Positions 9,313-18,224 of a stretch of 64,000 nucleotides of DNA are shown here, piece after piece. Both the position numbers and the translations under genes were made by a program. The notes under the pieces were generated by a model. The model saw only the letters and a list, made by a program, of their open reading frames with translations, ran no database searches and was not told the origin of the DNA. Source of the DNA: Leucobacter musarum subsp. musarum (GTDB lineage Bacteria > Actinomycetota > Actinomycetes > Actinomycetales > Microbacteriaceae); contig NZ_JHBW01000068.1 of assembly GCF_001273845.1 (NCBI RefSeq), forward strand, positions 1-64,000, written 5' to 3'. How positions within the stretch are numbered: the first letter of the stretch is position 1; each line of letters begins with the position of its first letter.

Positions 9313-9654
9313 ATGGGTGAGCGGCTGCAGATGAAGAAGGTCTTGTCGATCTGGATCGGCATGTACCCGGTGAACGTGGCAACGTCGTGGGTCATCACGA
9401 TGCTGCCGTGGTGGGGCGGGGTCGCGATTCCTGCTCGATCGGCGATCGTGGTGACCGTGGTCGCGCCGATCATGACCCTGGTCATGATGCCGGCCGTCAC
9501 TCGACTGCTCGCTCCGTGGCTGCGTCGGCGACCCGAGCACCGCGAACACGAAGCGCAACTCTGCGCCAGGCTCGACGCGCTCGCGAGCGAACTGGCTGCC
9601 GTCTCGCTCGTCGACGCGCCCGGGCACTCCCGCTCGCCCGCAGCTCACCGCTAG
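9313..9654 (+). CDS. Small two-helix membrane protein
   Basis: A 113-residue protein with two predicted membrane helices (about residues 8-33 and 42-65), ending in a charged cytoplasmic tail. The helix pair and the segment MTLVMMPAVTRLLAPWLRR resemble the C-terminal membrane module found in some antibiotic-biosynthesis-monooxygenase (ABM) proteins, but no ABM domain precedes it. An ATG at 9331 (MKKVLSIW) is an equally plausible start. No function can be given. Confidence 0.6.
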   Translation: MGERLQMKKVLSIWIGMYPVNVATSWVITMLPWWGGVAIPARSAIVVTVVAPIMTLVMMPAVTRLLAPWLRRRPEHREHEAQLCARLDALASELAAVSLVDAPGHSRSPAAHR

Positions 9655-9716
9655 TCTGAGGACCACGCGAAGGAGCGGGGCGCGCGGCGTCTCGCGGCGG
9701 AGCACGGGAGGTCACA

Positions 9717-11081
9717 ATGGAGCGATTCGACACGGTGGTTGTCGGAGCCGGCGTTTCCGGACTGACCGCGGCGCGGTTTCTCGCGCTCGCCGGGCAGCGG
9801 GTGGTCGTGCTCGAAGCGCGCGATCGCATCGGCGGACGCACGTGGAGCGAGCGCGCCGACGGGGTCGCGACCGACGTCGGAGCCTCGTGGATTCACGGCA
9901 TCGATGACAATCCGCTCTACGACGTGGTGCGCGCGTTCGGGATGCGCGCGGTCGAATTCACGGTCGGCAGCTATCAGCCGGGCGGCCGGTCGATCGTTTA
10001 TTACGGCGTCGATGGTGCTCCGCTCACCGCGGCGGAAACGAGCGCGTTCATCGCGGATGTGCACGCAGCTGATGCGCGACTCGCCGAGACGATCGCGGCT
10101 GCCGAAGCCGGGGCCAGCTACGCCGACGCGATCGACCGCACCCTCGCCGCACTTGAGTGGGACGACGAACGCGGCGCGCGCGTGCGGGAGTTTCTGCGTC
10201 ACCGCTCTGAAGAGCAGTACGGTGCGTCGGCAGAGCGGCTGGACGCGCACGGGCTCGACGATGATCAGGTCGACGGCGACGAGGTCGTCTTTCCTGACGG
10301 GTACGACCGGTTGGCGCATGGTCTCAGCGCCAATCTCGACATCAGGCTCGAGCAGGCGGTGCAGCGCGTCGACTGGTCGACTGGCGGGGTTAGGATCACC
10401 ACGAGCCGTGCCGAATTCACCGCCGACCGTGCGGTCGTGACCGTGCCGGTCGGCGTGCTCAAATCAGACGCGTTCGTCATCGAGCCGGCGCTCCCGGAAC
10501 CGGTGGCGCACGCGCTCGCCGGACTCGAGATGAACGACTTCGAAAAGGTGTTCCTTCGCTTTTCAGAGCGCTTCTGGGACGAACGCGTGTATGCGGTGCG
10601 TCGACAGGGGCCGGCGGCTGAGTGGTGGCATTCCTGGTACGACCTCACCGGGCTGCACGGGGTGCCGACACTGCTGACGTTCGCCGCCGGCCCTGCCGCG
10701 AAGGCGACGCGCGAGTGGAGCGACGACGAGATTGCTGCGTCAGTGCTCGCCTCGTTGCGTGAGATCTACGGGGTCGCCGTCACCGACCCCGATGTCGTGC
10801 GCGTGTCGCGCTGGCGCGACGATCCGTTTGCACGCGGATCATACGCGTTCATGACGCCCGGGGCACGACCGGAGGAGCACGATCTGCTCGCGACTCCGAT
10901 CGGTGACGCAACGGGGGCCGGTGCCGTGCTGCACCTCGCCGGCGAGGCGACCTGGACGGAGGATCCGGCGACCGTCACTGCGGCACTCCGGTCAGGGCAC
11001 CGTGCCGCCGAACGCATTCTCGGGAGGGCACTCGACTTCGCGACCCTCGCACCCGAGGTGCCGACGTCGACCGCCGACTAA
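9717..11081 (+). CDS. Flavin-dependent amine oxidase (monoamine oxidase family)
   Basis: A 454-residue FAD enzyme of the amine oxidase family. The N-terminal dinucleotide motif VVVGAGVSGLTAARFLA is followed by the RIGGRTWS signature. The C-terminal FAD-contact segment LHLAGEATWTEDPATVTAAL is also present. The GGGAGG ribosome site precedes the ATG by a few bases. Members oxidise primary amines, polyamines or amino acids to aldehyde, ammonia and H2O2. The permease and aldehyde dehydrogenase nearby could handle substrate and product; that pathway is inference. No signal peptide is seen, so it is cytoplasmic. Confidence 0.87.
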   Translation: MERFDTVVVGAGVSGLTAARFLALAGQRVVVLEARDRIGGRTWSERADGVATDVGASWIHGIDDNPLYDVVRAFGMRAVEFTVGSYQPGGRSIVYYGVDGAPLTAAETSAFIADVHAADARLAETIAAAEAGASYADAIDRTLAALEWDDERGARVREFLRHRSEEQYGASAERLDAHGLDDDQVDGDEVVFPDGYDRLAHGLSANLDIRLEQAVQRVDWSTGGVRITTSRAEFTADRAVVTVPVGVLKSDAFVIEPALPEPVAHALAGLEMNDFEKVFLRFSERFWDERVYAVRRQGPAAEWWHSWYDLTGLHGVPTLLTFAAGPAAKATREWSDDEIAASVLASLREIYGVAVTDPDVVRVSRWRDDPFARGSYAFMTPGARPEEHDLLATPIGDATGAGAVLHLAGEATWTEDPATVTAALRSGHRAAERILGRALDFATLAPEVPTSTAD

Positions 11082-11085
11082 CCTC

Positions 11086-11973
11086 CTACGACTCGCGCCT
11101 GTGTGCGCGTCGTCGCTGCACCGAGCGCACGATCCACCAGGCGATGCCGGCAACGGCGCCGCCGAGCACGAGCCAGGGGAGCAGCACGGCGATGAGCACG
11201 AGTGCGCCGGCACCGGCGGCTCCGAGCGAGCCGACCCCCGCGACCAGGCCTTCCCAGAAGTTCTGGGGCCCGCCGCCGGGCAGCGTGCTCGGCGCGGTCA
11301 GCGTCACGAAGATCGTGGACTGGTCGACCTGATCCTCGAGCGCATCGAGCTGCGCCTGCAGCCCATCGAGGTCTTGCTGACGCTGCGACAGCGCGGTCTC
11401 CGCTTCGATCAGCTCGCTCGTCGACGCCGCGCCCTGCATCAGCTGCGTCAGCCGCTTGACGGAATCCTGCAACGCGTCGACCCGCGCCTGCAGGTCGACG
11501 TGCTGAACGGTGACGTCGACCGATGAGCGATTCTGCGAGACGACCTCGCCGAGGCCGGTGAGCGCCTCGAACGCATCATCCATGCGATCGGCGGGAACGC
11601 GTACGGTCAAGCTCGCGCTCTCCGAGAAGCCGTCGCCGCCCCGCGTCAGGTTCTCCGACTCGATCGTGCCCCCGACCTCTGCGACTGCCGCGCGTGCGCG
11701 ATCCACCACGTCTTCGGGGTCGGCGATCTCAATCGTGAGATCGCCGGTCGCGATCACGGACTCACCGGCGGCATCTGCACCACTGCTCGGTTCGCCGCCT
11801 CGCTTGCCGCTCTGCACTCCGGCCTCGGGCAGGGCCTGGTCGAGGAGCGCCGTGGAGCCGCCGGCGGCCGAGGCGTCGGAGGTGCTCGACGAGCCGAACG
11901 CCGTGCATGCGGTGAGCGGAGCAATGATGAGCGCGGCCGCGACGAGCGCGGGCAGTGATCGACGGAGGTGCAT
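11086..11973 (-). CDS. DUF4349 domain lipoprotein
   Basis: A 295-residue envelope protein. It has a lipoprotein signal peptide with lipobox LTAC (Cys about residue 23). A DUF4349 domain follows, with an extended coiled coil (about residues 150-220, ending ETALSQRQQDLDGLQAQL). A C-terminal transmembrane helix and basic tail (RRRAHRRES) finish it. The ATG at 11973 is used; GTG at 11979 is possible. Function of DUF4349 is unknown; a role in cell-envelope sensing or scaffolding is speculation. It converges on the amine oxidase gene with only four bases between stops. Confidence 0.82.
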   Translation of the reverse strand: MHLRRSLPALVAAALIIAPLTACTAFGSSSTSDASAAGGSTALLDQALPEAGVQSGKRGGEPSSGADAAGESVIATGDLTIEIADPEDVVDRARAAVAEVGGTIESENLTRGGDGFSESASLTVRVPADRMDDAFEALTGLGEVVSQNRSSVDVTVQHVDLQARVDALQDSVKRLTQLMQGAASTSELIEAETALSQRQQDLDGLQAQLDALEDQVDQSTIFVTLTAPSTLPGGGPQNFWEGLVAGVGSLGAAGAGALVLIAVLLPWLVLGGAVAGIAWWIVRSVQRRRAHRRES

Positions 11974-12075
11974 GGTCACACGATAGAGGCGAATATCGCG
12001 CTGTCGAGCGTCCGCGGCTGTGTGAATACTGCGCGTGGCCGTATCGTTACCGATGCGTCCCCTGACCCCGTCGGG

Positions 12076-13299
12076 TTAGGGGAGCGGAATCGTGAGCGTG
12101 CCGGTCTCGGTGGGCGGCTCGATCGAACGGCCGCGCAGATCGGGCATCCACTTCATCGTCGCGAGCGCGACAATCGTGCCGCAAAGCAGCAGCGTCGCTG
12201 AGACGAGGATGGCGCCCTGTGCCTGCGCCGCGTCGATCGCTACGCCGGCGAGCGCCGAACCGATGGCCACACCGACGAGCTGGCCGGTGCCGATCCACCC
12301 GTAGGCCTCCGCAGTCTCAGAGAACCGCACGGTGGAGCTCACGATGGTCGAGATCGCCGCAAAGGTCGGTGCCGTGCCGAGCCCGCCGATGAAGAGCACC
12401 GCGCTGAGCCACCAGATATTGAGGCTGACGAGGCACGCGAGCGTACCGACGAGCACGACGAGCAGGCGCAGCGCAGTCGACCAGGGCCGCATCTCGCGAT
12501 GGCCGATGAGCAGGCCGCCCACGAGCGAACCGCCGGCGAACACGGCGAGCACGATGCCCGATTCCATGCTGCCGTGACCGCCGTGCGGCCCCGCGAAGGC
12601 GGCGACAATGCCGGCTTCGATCGCGGCGAACGAGGCGACAAGAAAGAAGCCGATGACGGTCGAGATGACCACGGTGGGGTAGCGCAGCACCGCGCCGAGG
12701 CCGCGCTTCGACGGCGGCAGCACGACCGTGCCGAGAGCCGGGCTCGAAATGAACCACGCGCCGCCCAACAGCATGAAGCCGGCGGCCACGCAGAGCCCAG
12801 CGGTCGTTGAGAACTGCGAGGTGACGAACACTGCGACGACGGGGCCGACGACCCAGATGATCTCTTGTGCCGATGCGTCGAGCGAGAAGAGCGCGGAGAG
12901 CTGTTTGCCCGGAACGAGTTTCGGGTACAGGGTGCGCACGGCCGGCGTGATCGGCGGGGTCGAGAGTCCGACGAGCAGCGCGATGCCGGTGACGATGACC
13001 AGCGGCAGATGCACGACGGCGATGAGCACGAGCAGCACGGCGCAGGCGATCGAGGTGACGGTCAGCACTGGGCGCATGCCCCAGCGCCCCATGAGACGGC
13101 TGCTCAGCGGGCCAGAAATCGCTTGGCCGATGCTCTGCGTCGCGAGCACGAGCCCAGCAGAACTGTAGTCACCGTAGGCGAGCTGAATGTGAAGCAGCAC
13201 GATGATCGACAGCATTCCGAAGGGAAAACGAGCCAGCAGCTGCGAGCCCAAAACGCGGAACACCCCCGGGTTCCGCCCCAAATCACGATACACGCCCAT
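12076..13299 (-). CDS. MFS transporter
   Basis: A 407-residue major facilitator with about 12 membrane helices. The start (MGVYRDLGRNPGVFRVLGSQ) is placed at the ATG at 13299, because upstream sequence contains the terminator of the neighbouring gene. Helix 2-3 region PLSSRLMGRWGMRPVL matches the MFS loop motif. The short N-terminus and overall form fit drug/metabolite exporters, but substrate is unknown. It precedes the DUF4349 gene on the same strand, with a GC stem over its stop codon (about 12059-12082). Confidence 0.85.
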   Translation of the reverse strand: MGVYRDLGRNPGVFRVLGSQLLARFPFGMLSIIVLLHIQLAYGDYSSAGLVLATQSIGQAISGPLSSRLMGRWGMRPVLTVTSIACAVLLVLIAVVHLPLVIVTGIALLVGLSTPPITPAVRTLYPKLVPGKQLSALFSLDASAQEIIWVVGPVVAVFVTSQFSTTAGLCVAAGFMLLGGAWFISSPALGTVVLPPSKRGLGAVLRYPTVVISTVIGFFLVASFAAIEAGIVAAFAGPHGGHGSMESGIVLAVFAGGSLVGGLLIGHREMRPWSTALRLLVVLVGTLACLVSLNIWWLSAVLFIGGLGTAPTFAAISTIVSSTVRFSETAEAYGWIGTGQLVGVAIGSALAGVAIDAAQAQGAILVSATLLLCGTIVALATMKWMPDLRGRSIEPPTETGTLTIPLP

Positions 13300-13431
13300 C
13301 AGGCGAGTATACGCGTGAAATCCGCGCAATTCGAGCCGATGATCGCCGATTTCGTGCGTCGAGTGGGTGAAGATCACGCGAATCCGAGGCGAAGTGTGCC
13401 TGCGGGGACGGAAAGTGTGTGGAGCAATGCA

Positions 13432-13475
13432 CGACGCCGGGCGAATCTTCTCACGAGAGGATTCGCCCGGCGTCG
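13432..13475 (-). terminator. Terminator after the DEAD-box helicase gene
   Basis: Perfect 16-bp arms (13432-13447 and 13460-13475) whose 12-base centre can pair further. It lies 34 bases past the helicase stop codon and before the MFS gene on the same strand, so it most likely separates the two transcription units. Confidence 0.8.
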
Positions 13476-13508
13476 AGATCACCGGTGCGGCGGGACACCG
13501 CACCGGCT

Positions 13509-15128
13509 TCAACTGCTGGTGGAGTAGACCGTGCTGCTGCCGCCGCCCTGAGCGCGACGACCGGTGCGACGACGTGCGCCGTCGCCCCCGCCGCGCTGCT
13601 CGCCCGAGCGGCCCTGGCCGCCCTGGCTGCGCTGCTGGCCGCCGCGCTCGCCCTGCGGCTGCCCGCCCTGGCCGCGACGCTGGCCGCCCTGGCCCTGGCC
13701 ACCCGAACGACGGCCCTGTCCGTCGCCCGATTGGCCCTGCTGCTGGCCGCCCTGACCACCGGCGCTGCCGGCACCCGACGCGCGGCCGCGGCCACCGCGG
13801 CTGCGCTTGCGCTTTGCATTGGCACCCGTGCTCGAACCCTGCCCAGCAGGGTTGTGGCCGGCGGCCCGCTGCTGCGCGGCCTGAGCCTCAGCGCGCTTGC
13901 GCTCGGTCTCGCGCGCGTCGACGCGCGGCGCGACCTCGCCGATCAGCTCGAGTACCTCGGGGTCGACGGTTGCTGCGTTCGGGTTCACCGAGCGGGGCTT
14001 GACGTTGATCTTCGCTGCACGCATGATCTGGCGCATCTCGCCCCGCTGCTCGGGGAGCACGAGCGTGACGACATCGCCCTCGTTGCCGGCTCGCGCCGTA
14101 CGCCCGGAGCGGTGCAGGTAGGCCTTGTGCTCGACCGGGGGATCGATGTGCACGACGAGATCGACGCCGTCGACGTGCACACCGCGGGCGGCGACGTCAG
14201 TGGCGACGAGCACCTTGGCGTCACCGCTGACGAACTCGGCGAGGTTGCGATCGCGTGCGTTCTGCGACAAGTTGCCCTGCAGCTCGACTGCGGGGATGCC
14301 GCGGGCCGTGAGCTGCTTCGCGAGCTTCTTCGCCTGGTGCTTCATGCGGGTGAAGAAGATGCGACGCGCGGTGCCCGAGGCGAGTGCCTCGATGAGCGCT
14401 TCCTTCTGCTCCTTGCCGGCGACCTCGAAGACGTGGTGCGTCAGCTGCGGCACCGGCGACTCGGCTGAATCGACCGAGTGCAGGATCGGATTGTGGAGGT
14501 ACTTCTTCACCACATTGTCTACGCCGTTATCGAGCGTCGCGCTGAAGAGGAGGCGCTGGCCCTGCTTGGGGGTCGCGTTCAGGATGCGGGTGACGACGGG
14601 CAGGAACCCCATGTCGGCCATGTGATCGGCCTCATCAAGCACGGTGATCTCGACGCAGCTGAGGCCGACGAGACGCTGCTTCATGAGATCGTCGAGACGG
14701 CCGGGAGCGGCGACGACGATGTCGATGCCGCCTTCGAGGGCGACTTCCTGGCGACGCTGCGGCACGCCGCCGAAGATGGTGGTCACCTTGACGCCCACCG
14801 GGTCGGCGAGCATCTTGACCGTCTCGGCGATCTGCGTCACGAGCTCACGCGTGGGAGCCAGCACGATGGCGCGCGGGCGGTTCGGGCGACGCTTCTGGGC
14901 GGCGCCCTCTGCCAGGTTTGCGACGAGGGGGATGCCGAATGCGATGGTCTTGCCCGAGCCGGTGCGGCCGCGGCCGAGTACGTCGCGGCCGGCGAGGGTA
15001 TCGGGAAGGGTATCGCGCTGGATCGGGAAGGGGGCGGACTTGCCGTTCTTCGCGAGTGCGTCAGCGATGGGGGCGGGGACACCGAGCTCGAGGAACGTGG
15101 GCGTCTGAGGAGTGGTCTGTTCGGTCAC
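13509..15128 (-). CDS. DEAD-box ATP-dependent RNA helicase with Arg/Gly/Gln-rich tail
   Basis: A 539-residue RNA helicase. The GTG at 15128 is chosen because GAAAGG lies upstream and the protein then opens with the Q-motif region (FLELGVPAPIADAL). Motifs seen are I (GRTGSGKT), II (LDEADHMADM), III (FSATLDNG) and VI (HRSGRTARAG). From about residue 395 the sequence becomes a long tail rich in Arg, Gly and Gln (repeated GGQ and GQ blocks). Such tails bind RNA and promote condensate formation in other DEAD-box proteins. Likely roles are ribosome assembly and mRNA turnover, particularly in cold. It is divergent from the GNAT-AAA+ gene across a 338-bp gap. Confidence 0.92.
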   Translation of the reverse strand: MTEQTTPQTPTFLELGVPAPIADALAKNGKSAPFPIQRDTLPDTLAGRDVLGRGRTGSGKTIAFGIPLVANLAEGAAQKRRPNRPRAIVLAPTRELVTQIAETVKMLADPVGVKVTTIFGGVPQRRQEVALEGGIDIVVAAPGRLDDLMKQRLVGLSCVEITVLDEADHMADMGFLPVVTRILNATPKQGQRLLFSATLDNGVDNVVKKYLHNPILHSVDSAESPVPQLTHHVFEVAGKEQKEALIEALASGTARRIFFTRMKHQAKKLAKQLTARGIPAVELQGNLSQNARDRNLAEFVSGDAKVLVATDVAARGVHVDGVDLVVHIDPPVEHKAYLHRSGRTARAGNEGDVVTLVLPEQRGEMRQIMRAAKINVKPRSVNPNAATVDPEVLELIGEVAPRVDARETERKRAEAQAAQQRAAGHNPAGQGSSTGANAKRKRSRGGRGRASGAGSAGGQGGQQQGQSGDGQGRRSGGQGQGGQRRGQGGQPQGERGGQQRSQGGQGRSGEQRGGGDGARRRTGRRAQGGGSSTVYSTSS

Positions 15129-15466
15129 GGGGACCTTTCGTGCACAGGCGCGAGCGTGCATCAGTCGCGCAGCACCGGTGCGGTGGGCGAGACGAGCAGC
15201 GTCGCGGCAATGTCGGCGAGTGCGCGGTTGCGCATCCGTTCGCCGCGGAGAGTCGGAGGTCTGGCAGCCGCTCACGGGCCGCCGCCTGCTGAGAATCAGC
15301 GACGCACGAGCCGGCACGGCCGACTCGCAACCGCCAGTCTAGCGGAGGCGACCCTGAGCCGTCATCCTGCCGAGAACTTTCCACAGGCGGAAATATCCGC
15401 GATCTTTCGTCCACAAGTTGCCGAGAGCGCATGTTGCGGTCGGAACGGTTCTGCCAGCATGAGCGC
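15129..15466. promoter_or_regulatory. Divergent intergenic region, helicase / GNAT-AAA+
   Basis: This 338-bp stretch holds no convincing gene. It should contain the promoter and long 5' leader of the helicase gene and the promoter of the rightward gene. A short inverted repeat, GCGGA-AATA-TCCGC (15387-15400), is the only symmetric element I see. I could not assign -35/-10 boxes with confidence. Confidence 0.5.
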
Positions 15467-16759
15467 ATGACTCGTATCACGATCCGCGAATTCCACGACG
15501 ACGACCTCGACGCCGTTGTTCGGCTCTGGTGGGAGGCGCGCTCCACATCGGAACAGCCCGTCTACTCGCTCGCCGAGGTCACGGCGTCGTGTCGGGAAGA
15601 CCACGCGATGGTCGCCGTCCGAGACGATCGCATTGTCGCGGCGGCGGTCGGTCGTGCCGCACACGCGCAGGGGTGGATCGTGTTCTTCGGCGTCGATGAG
15701 AACGCGCGCACGGAGAACATCTCAGGGGCGCTGCTCGACGCGCTCGAGCGCAAGATGGCGCCTCTCGGGCTGGGCACGCTGTCGGTGCTCATGCCCGAGG
15801 GCAGTCGCATCGATCTGCTCACCGCGAACGGATTCCAACTGCAGCACAACCTCCGTTACCTTGAGCGGCAGATGCCGGTGCAGCGGCGCGAACTGGAGGT
15901 GCTCAAAGACCTGGGCGGTCGCATGCTGCCGCGCCACCTGTGGGAGCAGGTCGCGGGTATGCGCCGCGAGAAGCAACTGCTCGAAGAGCGCCTGGTCGCG
16001 CCGCTCGCGCAGCCCGACCTCGCCGATCGATACGGCGTGGTGCCGCCCCACGCGGTGATGCTGTTCGGGCCGCCCGGAACCGGCAAGACGACGTTTGCGA
16101 AAGCGGTGGCCTCGCGGCTCGACTGGCCATTCGTCGAGGTGTTCCCGTCTCGGCTCGGCGATGGTTCCACGAGTATGGCGTCATCGCTGCGCAGCGTCTT
16201 CGAGCACATCGCGGAACTCGAGCACGGCGTCGTCTTCATCGACGAGGTCGAAGAGATCGCGTCGCAGCGCAGCGACCCGCCGACGCCGACCCAGGGGGTG
16301 ACGAACGAACTCCTGAAGATCGTCGCCGACTTCCGCGATCGCGAGGGCATGCTGCTCGTCTGCGCGACGAACTTCGTGCGCGCTCTCGACGCCGCGTTCC
16401 TGCGTCACGGCCGATTCGACTACGTCCTGCCGATCGGTCTGCCCGATGCCGAGGCGCGCGAGGCGATTTGGCGCAGGTACGTGCCGAGCGGCGTTGCGGA
16501 GGCGATCGACTTCGCTCGTCTGGTCAACGAGAGCGACGGGCTCACCCCCGCAGACATCGAATATGCGGCTCGGCGCGCCTCGCAAGACGCGTTGGCGCGA
16601 GTGCTCCGGGGCGGCGCGGGGGCGGCTCAGGCCACCGGATCCCGCACCGACCTCACGAGTGACGACTACCTCGCCGCGCTCGCCGTGACCCGCGCGACGG
16701 TCTCCGAGGAACAGCAGTCCGCGTTCCTCGAAGACATCGACACGCTCGCGCGGCTCTAA
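15467..16759 (+). CDS. GNAT acetyltransferase-like domain fused to AAA+ ATPase
   Basis: A 430-residue protein in two parts. Residues about 1-130 look like a GNAT fold (MTRITIREFHDDDLDAVVRLWWEA opening, split around later strands). Residues about 160-420 form a classic AAA+ module with Walker A GPPGTGKT (201-208), Walker B VVFIDEVEE (about 255), a sensor-1 Asn in CATNFVR and an arginine-finger-like RHGRFD. The ATG at 15467 is chosen; the earlier ATG at 15431 has no GNAT-like sequence after it. The GNAT part seems short of a clear acetyl-CoA loop (Q/RxxGxG/A), so it may be a binding rather than catalytic domain. Its 3' end overlaps the opposing MFS gene. No function is known to me. Confidence 0.75.
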   Translation: MTRITIREFHDDDLDAVVRLWWEARSTSEQPVYSLAEVTASCREDHAMVAVRDDRIVAAAVGRAAHAQGWIVFFGVDENARTENISGALLDALERKMAPLGLGTLSVLMPEGSRIDLLTANGFQLQHNLRYLERQMPVQRRELEVLKDLGGRMLPRHLWEQVAGMRREKQLLEERLVAPLAQPDLADRYGVVPPHAVMLFGPPGTGKTTFAKAVASRLDWPFVEVFPSRLGDGSTSMASSLRSVFEHIAELEHGVVFIDEVEEIASQRSDPPTPTQGVTNELLKIVADFRDREGMLLVCATNFVRALDAAFLRHGRFDYVLPIGLPDAEAREAIWRRYVPSGVAEAIDFARLVNESDGLTPADIEYAARRASQDALARVLRGGAGAAQATGSRTDLTSDDYLAALAVTRATVSEEQQSAFLEDIDTLARL

Positions 16760-18144
16760 CGGGCGTCGGCGTCCCGAAGGTCGGGGAGCGAGACAAGACC
16801 CGAGTCGCTCAGCGACTGATGCTTCGTCTCGGGAGCCCAGAGCACCGACACGATGAGCCCGACTGCCAGTACGCCGGCGAGCACGAGCATTGTCGGGCCG
16901 ACGCCGAACGACGCCATGAGCACGGGCAGCAGGAAGGTGCTGATGACCGACCCCAGTCGACTGATCGCCGTGGCGAACCCGATGCCCGAAGAGCGCACCG
17001 GCGTCGGGAAGCTCTCCGCAGGGAAGACGCCCACGAGATTCGAGACGGCCGACAGTACGAAGGTGAAGACGGCGAAGAGCACGACCGACACGACGGTGGC
17101 AGCGGTCGGCGCGAGCGCCAGCGCGACCAGTGAGCAGGTCAGCACGATGAGGGATCCGATGAGGAACCCGCGACGTGTGAACTTGGCGGTCGCCCAGATG
17201 CCGGCAAGCGCGCCGGCGAGCAGGAAGACGTTGAGGTACACCTCGACGGCGTAGCCGCTGCCGGTGCTCGCGAGGTTCGAGAGGCCCATGCTGTCGAGGA
17301 TGTTGGGCAAGAACGTGTAGATCGCGAAGTAGGGCATGACGATGCACGCGAAGAAGATGCAGTTGAAGAGGGTGCGCCGCAGATACCTGCGGCTGAAGAG
17401 CGCCGAGAAGCCGCCGGCCTCGGTTTCGACCTCGCGCTGCATCACGACGTTCGTGCCGAAGTGCTTGTCGAGGATCGCGCGAGCCTCGGCATCGCGCCCC
17501 TCGCGCTGCAACCAGCGCGGCGACTCGGGGGTGCCGATACGGGCGATCAGCACGATGGCGGCGATGAAGCCCGGCGCGATGAGCATCCAGCGCCATGCAT
17601 CCTCGATACCCGACTGCATGAACCAGATGCCGAGCATCGTCGCGAGCACGTACCCGAACGTCCAAATCACCGAAAACGACCCCAGGATTTCGCCCCGTCG
17701 CTTCTGCGGCAGGATCTCGGCGAGCATCGCGTGGCCCACGGCGTAATCACCGCCGATTCCGAGACCGAGGATGATGCGCAACGCGAGCAACTGCCAGGGT
17801 TCCTGCACCCAGAACTGCGCGAGCGTCGCAACGGTGATGACGACGAAGCTGATTGTGAAGATCTTCTGGCGGCCCAACCGGTCGGCGACCGAGCCGAAGA
17901 GCATGGCCCCGGCGAAGAGACCGAAGAGCGCCCCGGCGCCGAGCGCACCCGTCCACCAGGCGTTCAATTCCATGGCACCCTGCTGGCCAATGAGCACGAT
18001 GGCCATGCCGATGATGCCCACGGCGAAGCCGTCGTTGAAGTGCGCGCCGAAGGTCAGGGCGGTGATGCGGAAGTGGAATCGGTTGAGCGGCAGATGATCG
18101 AAATCGACGGTCTGCGTCTGCGCTGTGGGTGTGGTCTGAGTCAT
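16756..18144 (-). CDS. MFS transporter, metabolite:H+ symporter type
   Basis: A 462-residue transporter with 12 expected helices and an N-terminal cytoplasmic extension. The loop motif after helix 2 (GSVADRLGRQKIF) and the helix 4-5 signature (LGLGIGGDYAVGHAMLAE) match the sugar/aromatic-acid:H+ symporter group of MFS proteins. The ATG at 18144 is preferred to the one at 18165, since GAAG lies just before it. It follows the Fae-like/dehydrogenase operon on the same strand, with a hairpin between (18177-18210). It may import the substrate of that pathway. It shares its stop bases with the opposing GNAT-AAA+ gene. Confidence 0.85.
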   Translation of the reverse strand: MTQTTPTAQTQTVDFDHLPLNRFHFRITALTFGAHFNDGFAVGIIGMAIVLIGQQGAMELNAWWTGALGAGALFGLFAGAMLFGSVADRLGRQKIFTISFVVITVATLAQFWVQEPWQLLALRIILGLGIGGDYAVGHAMLAEILPQKRRGEILGSFSVIWTFGYVLATMLGIWFMQSGIEDAWRWMLIAPGFIAAIVLIARIGTPESPRWLQREGRDAEARAILDKHFGTNVVMQREVETEAGGFSALFSRRYLRRTLFNCIFFACIVMPYFAIYTFLPNILDSMGLSNLASTGSGYAVEVYLNVFLLAGALAGIWATAKFTRRGFLIGSLIVLTCSLVALALAPTAATVVSVVLFAVFTFVLSAVSNLVGVFPAESFPTPVRSSGIGFATAISRLGSVISTFLLPVLMASFGVGPTMLVLAGVLAVGLIVSVLWAPETKHQSLSDSGLVSLPDLRDADAR

Positions 18145-18176
18145 GTTCTTCGCTTTCGGCGTCATTGACGATAGTC

Positions 18177-18210
18177 GACCGGCCCGGGAGCGCGGGCTTC
18201 CGGGCCGGTC
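18177..18210 (-). terminator. Hairpin between aldehyde dehydrogenase and MFS genes
   Basis: Eleven-base GC arms (18177-18187 and 18200-18210) lie 15 bases past the dehydrogenase stop and 33 bases before the MFS start codon. It may terminate or attenuate the operon, giving lower expression of the transporter. Confidence 0.65.
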
Positions 18211-18224
18211 AGATGATGGGGGAG

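Noticed and set aside
16181-17665. 494-residue frame within the MFS/GNAT-AAA+ junction
   Set aside because: Overlaps both real genes in a frame without coding character; Arg/His-rich composition typical of shadows.
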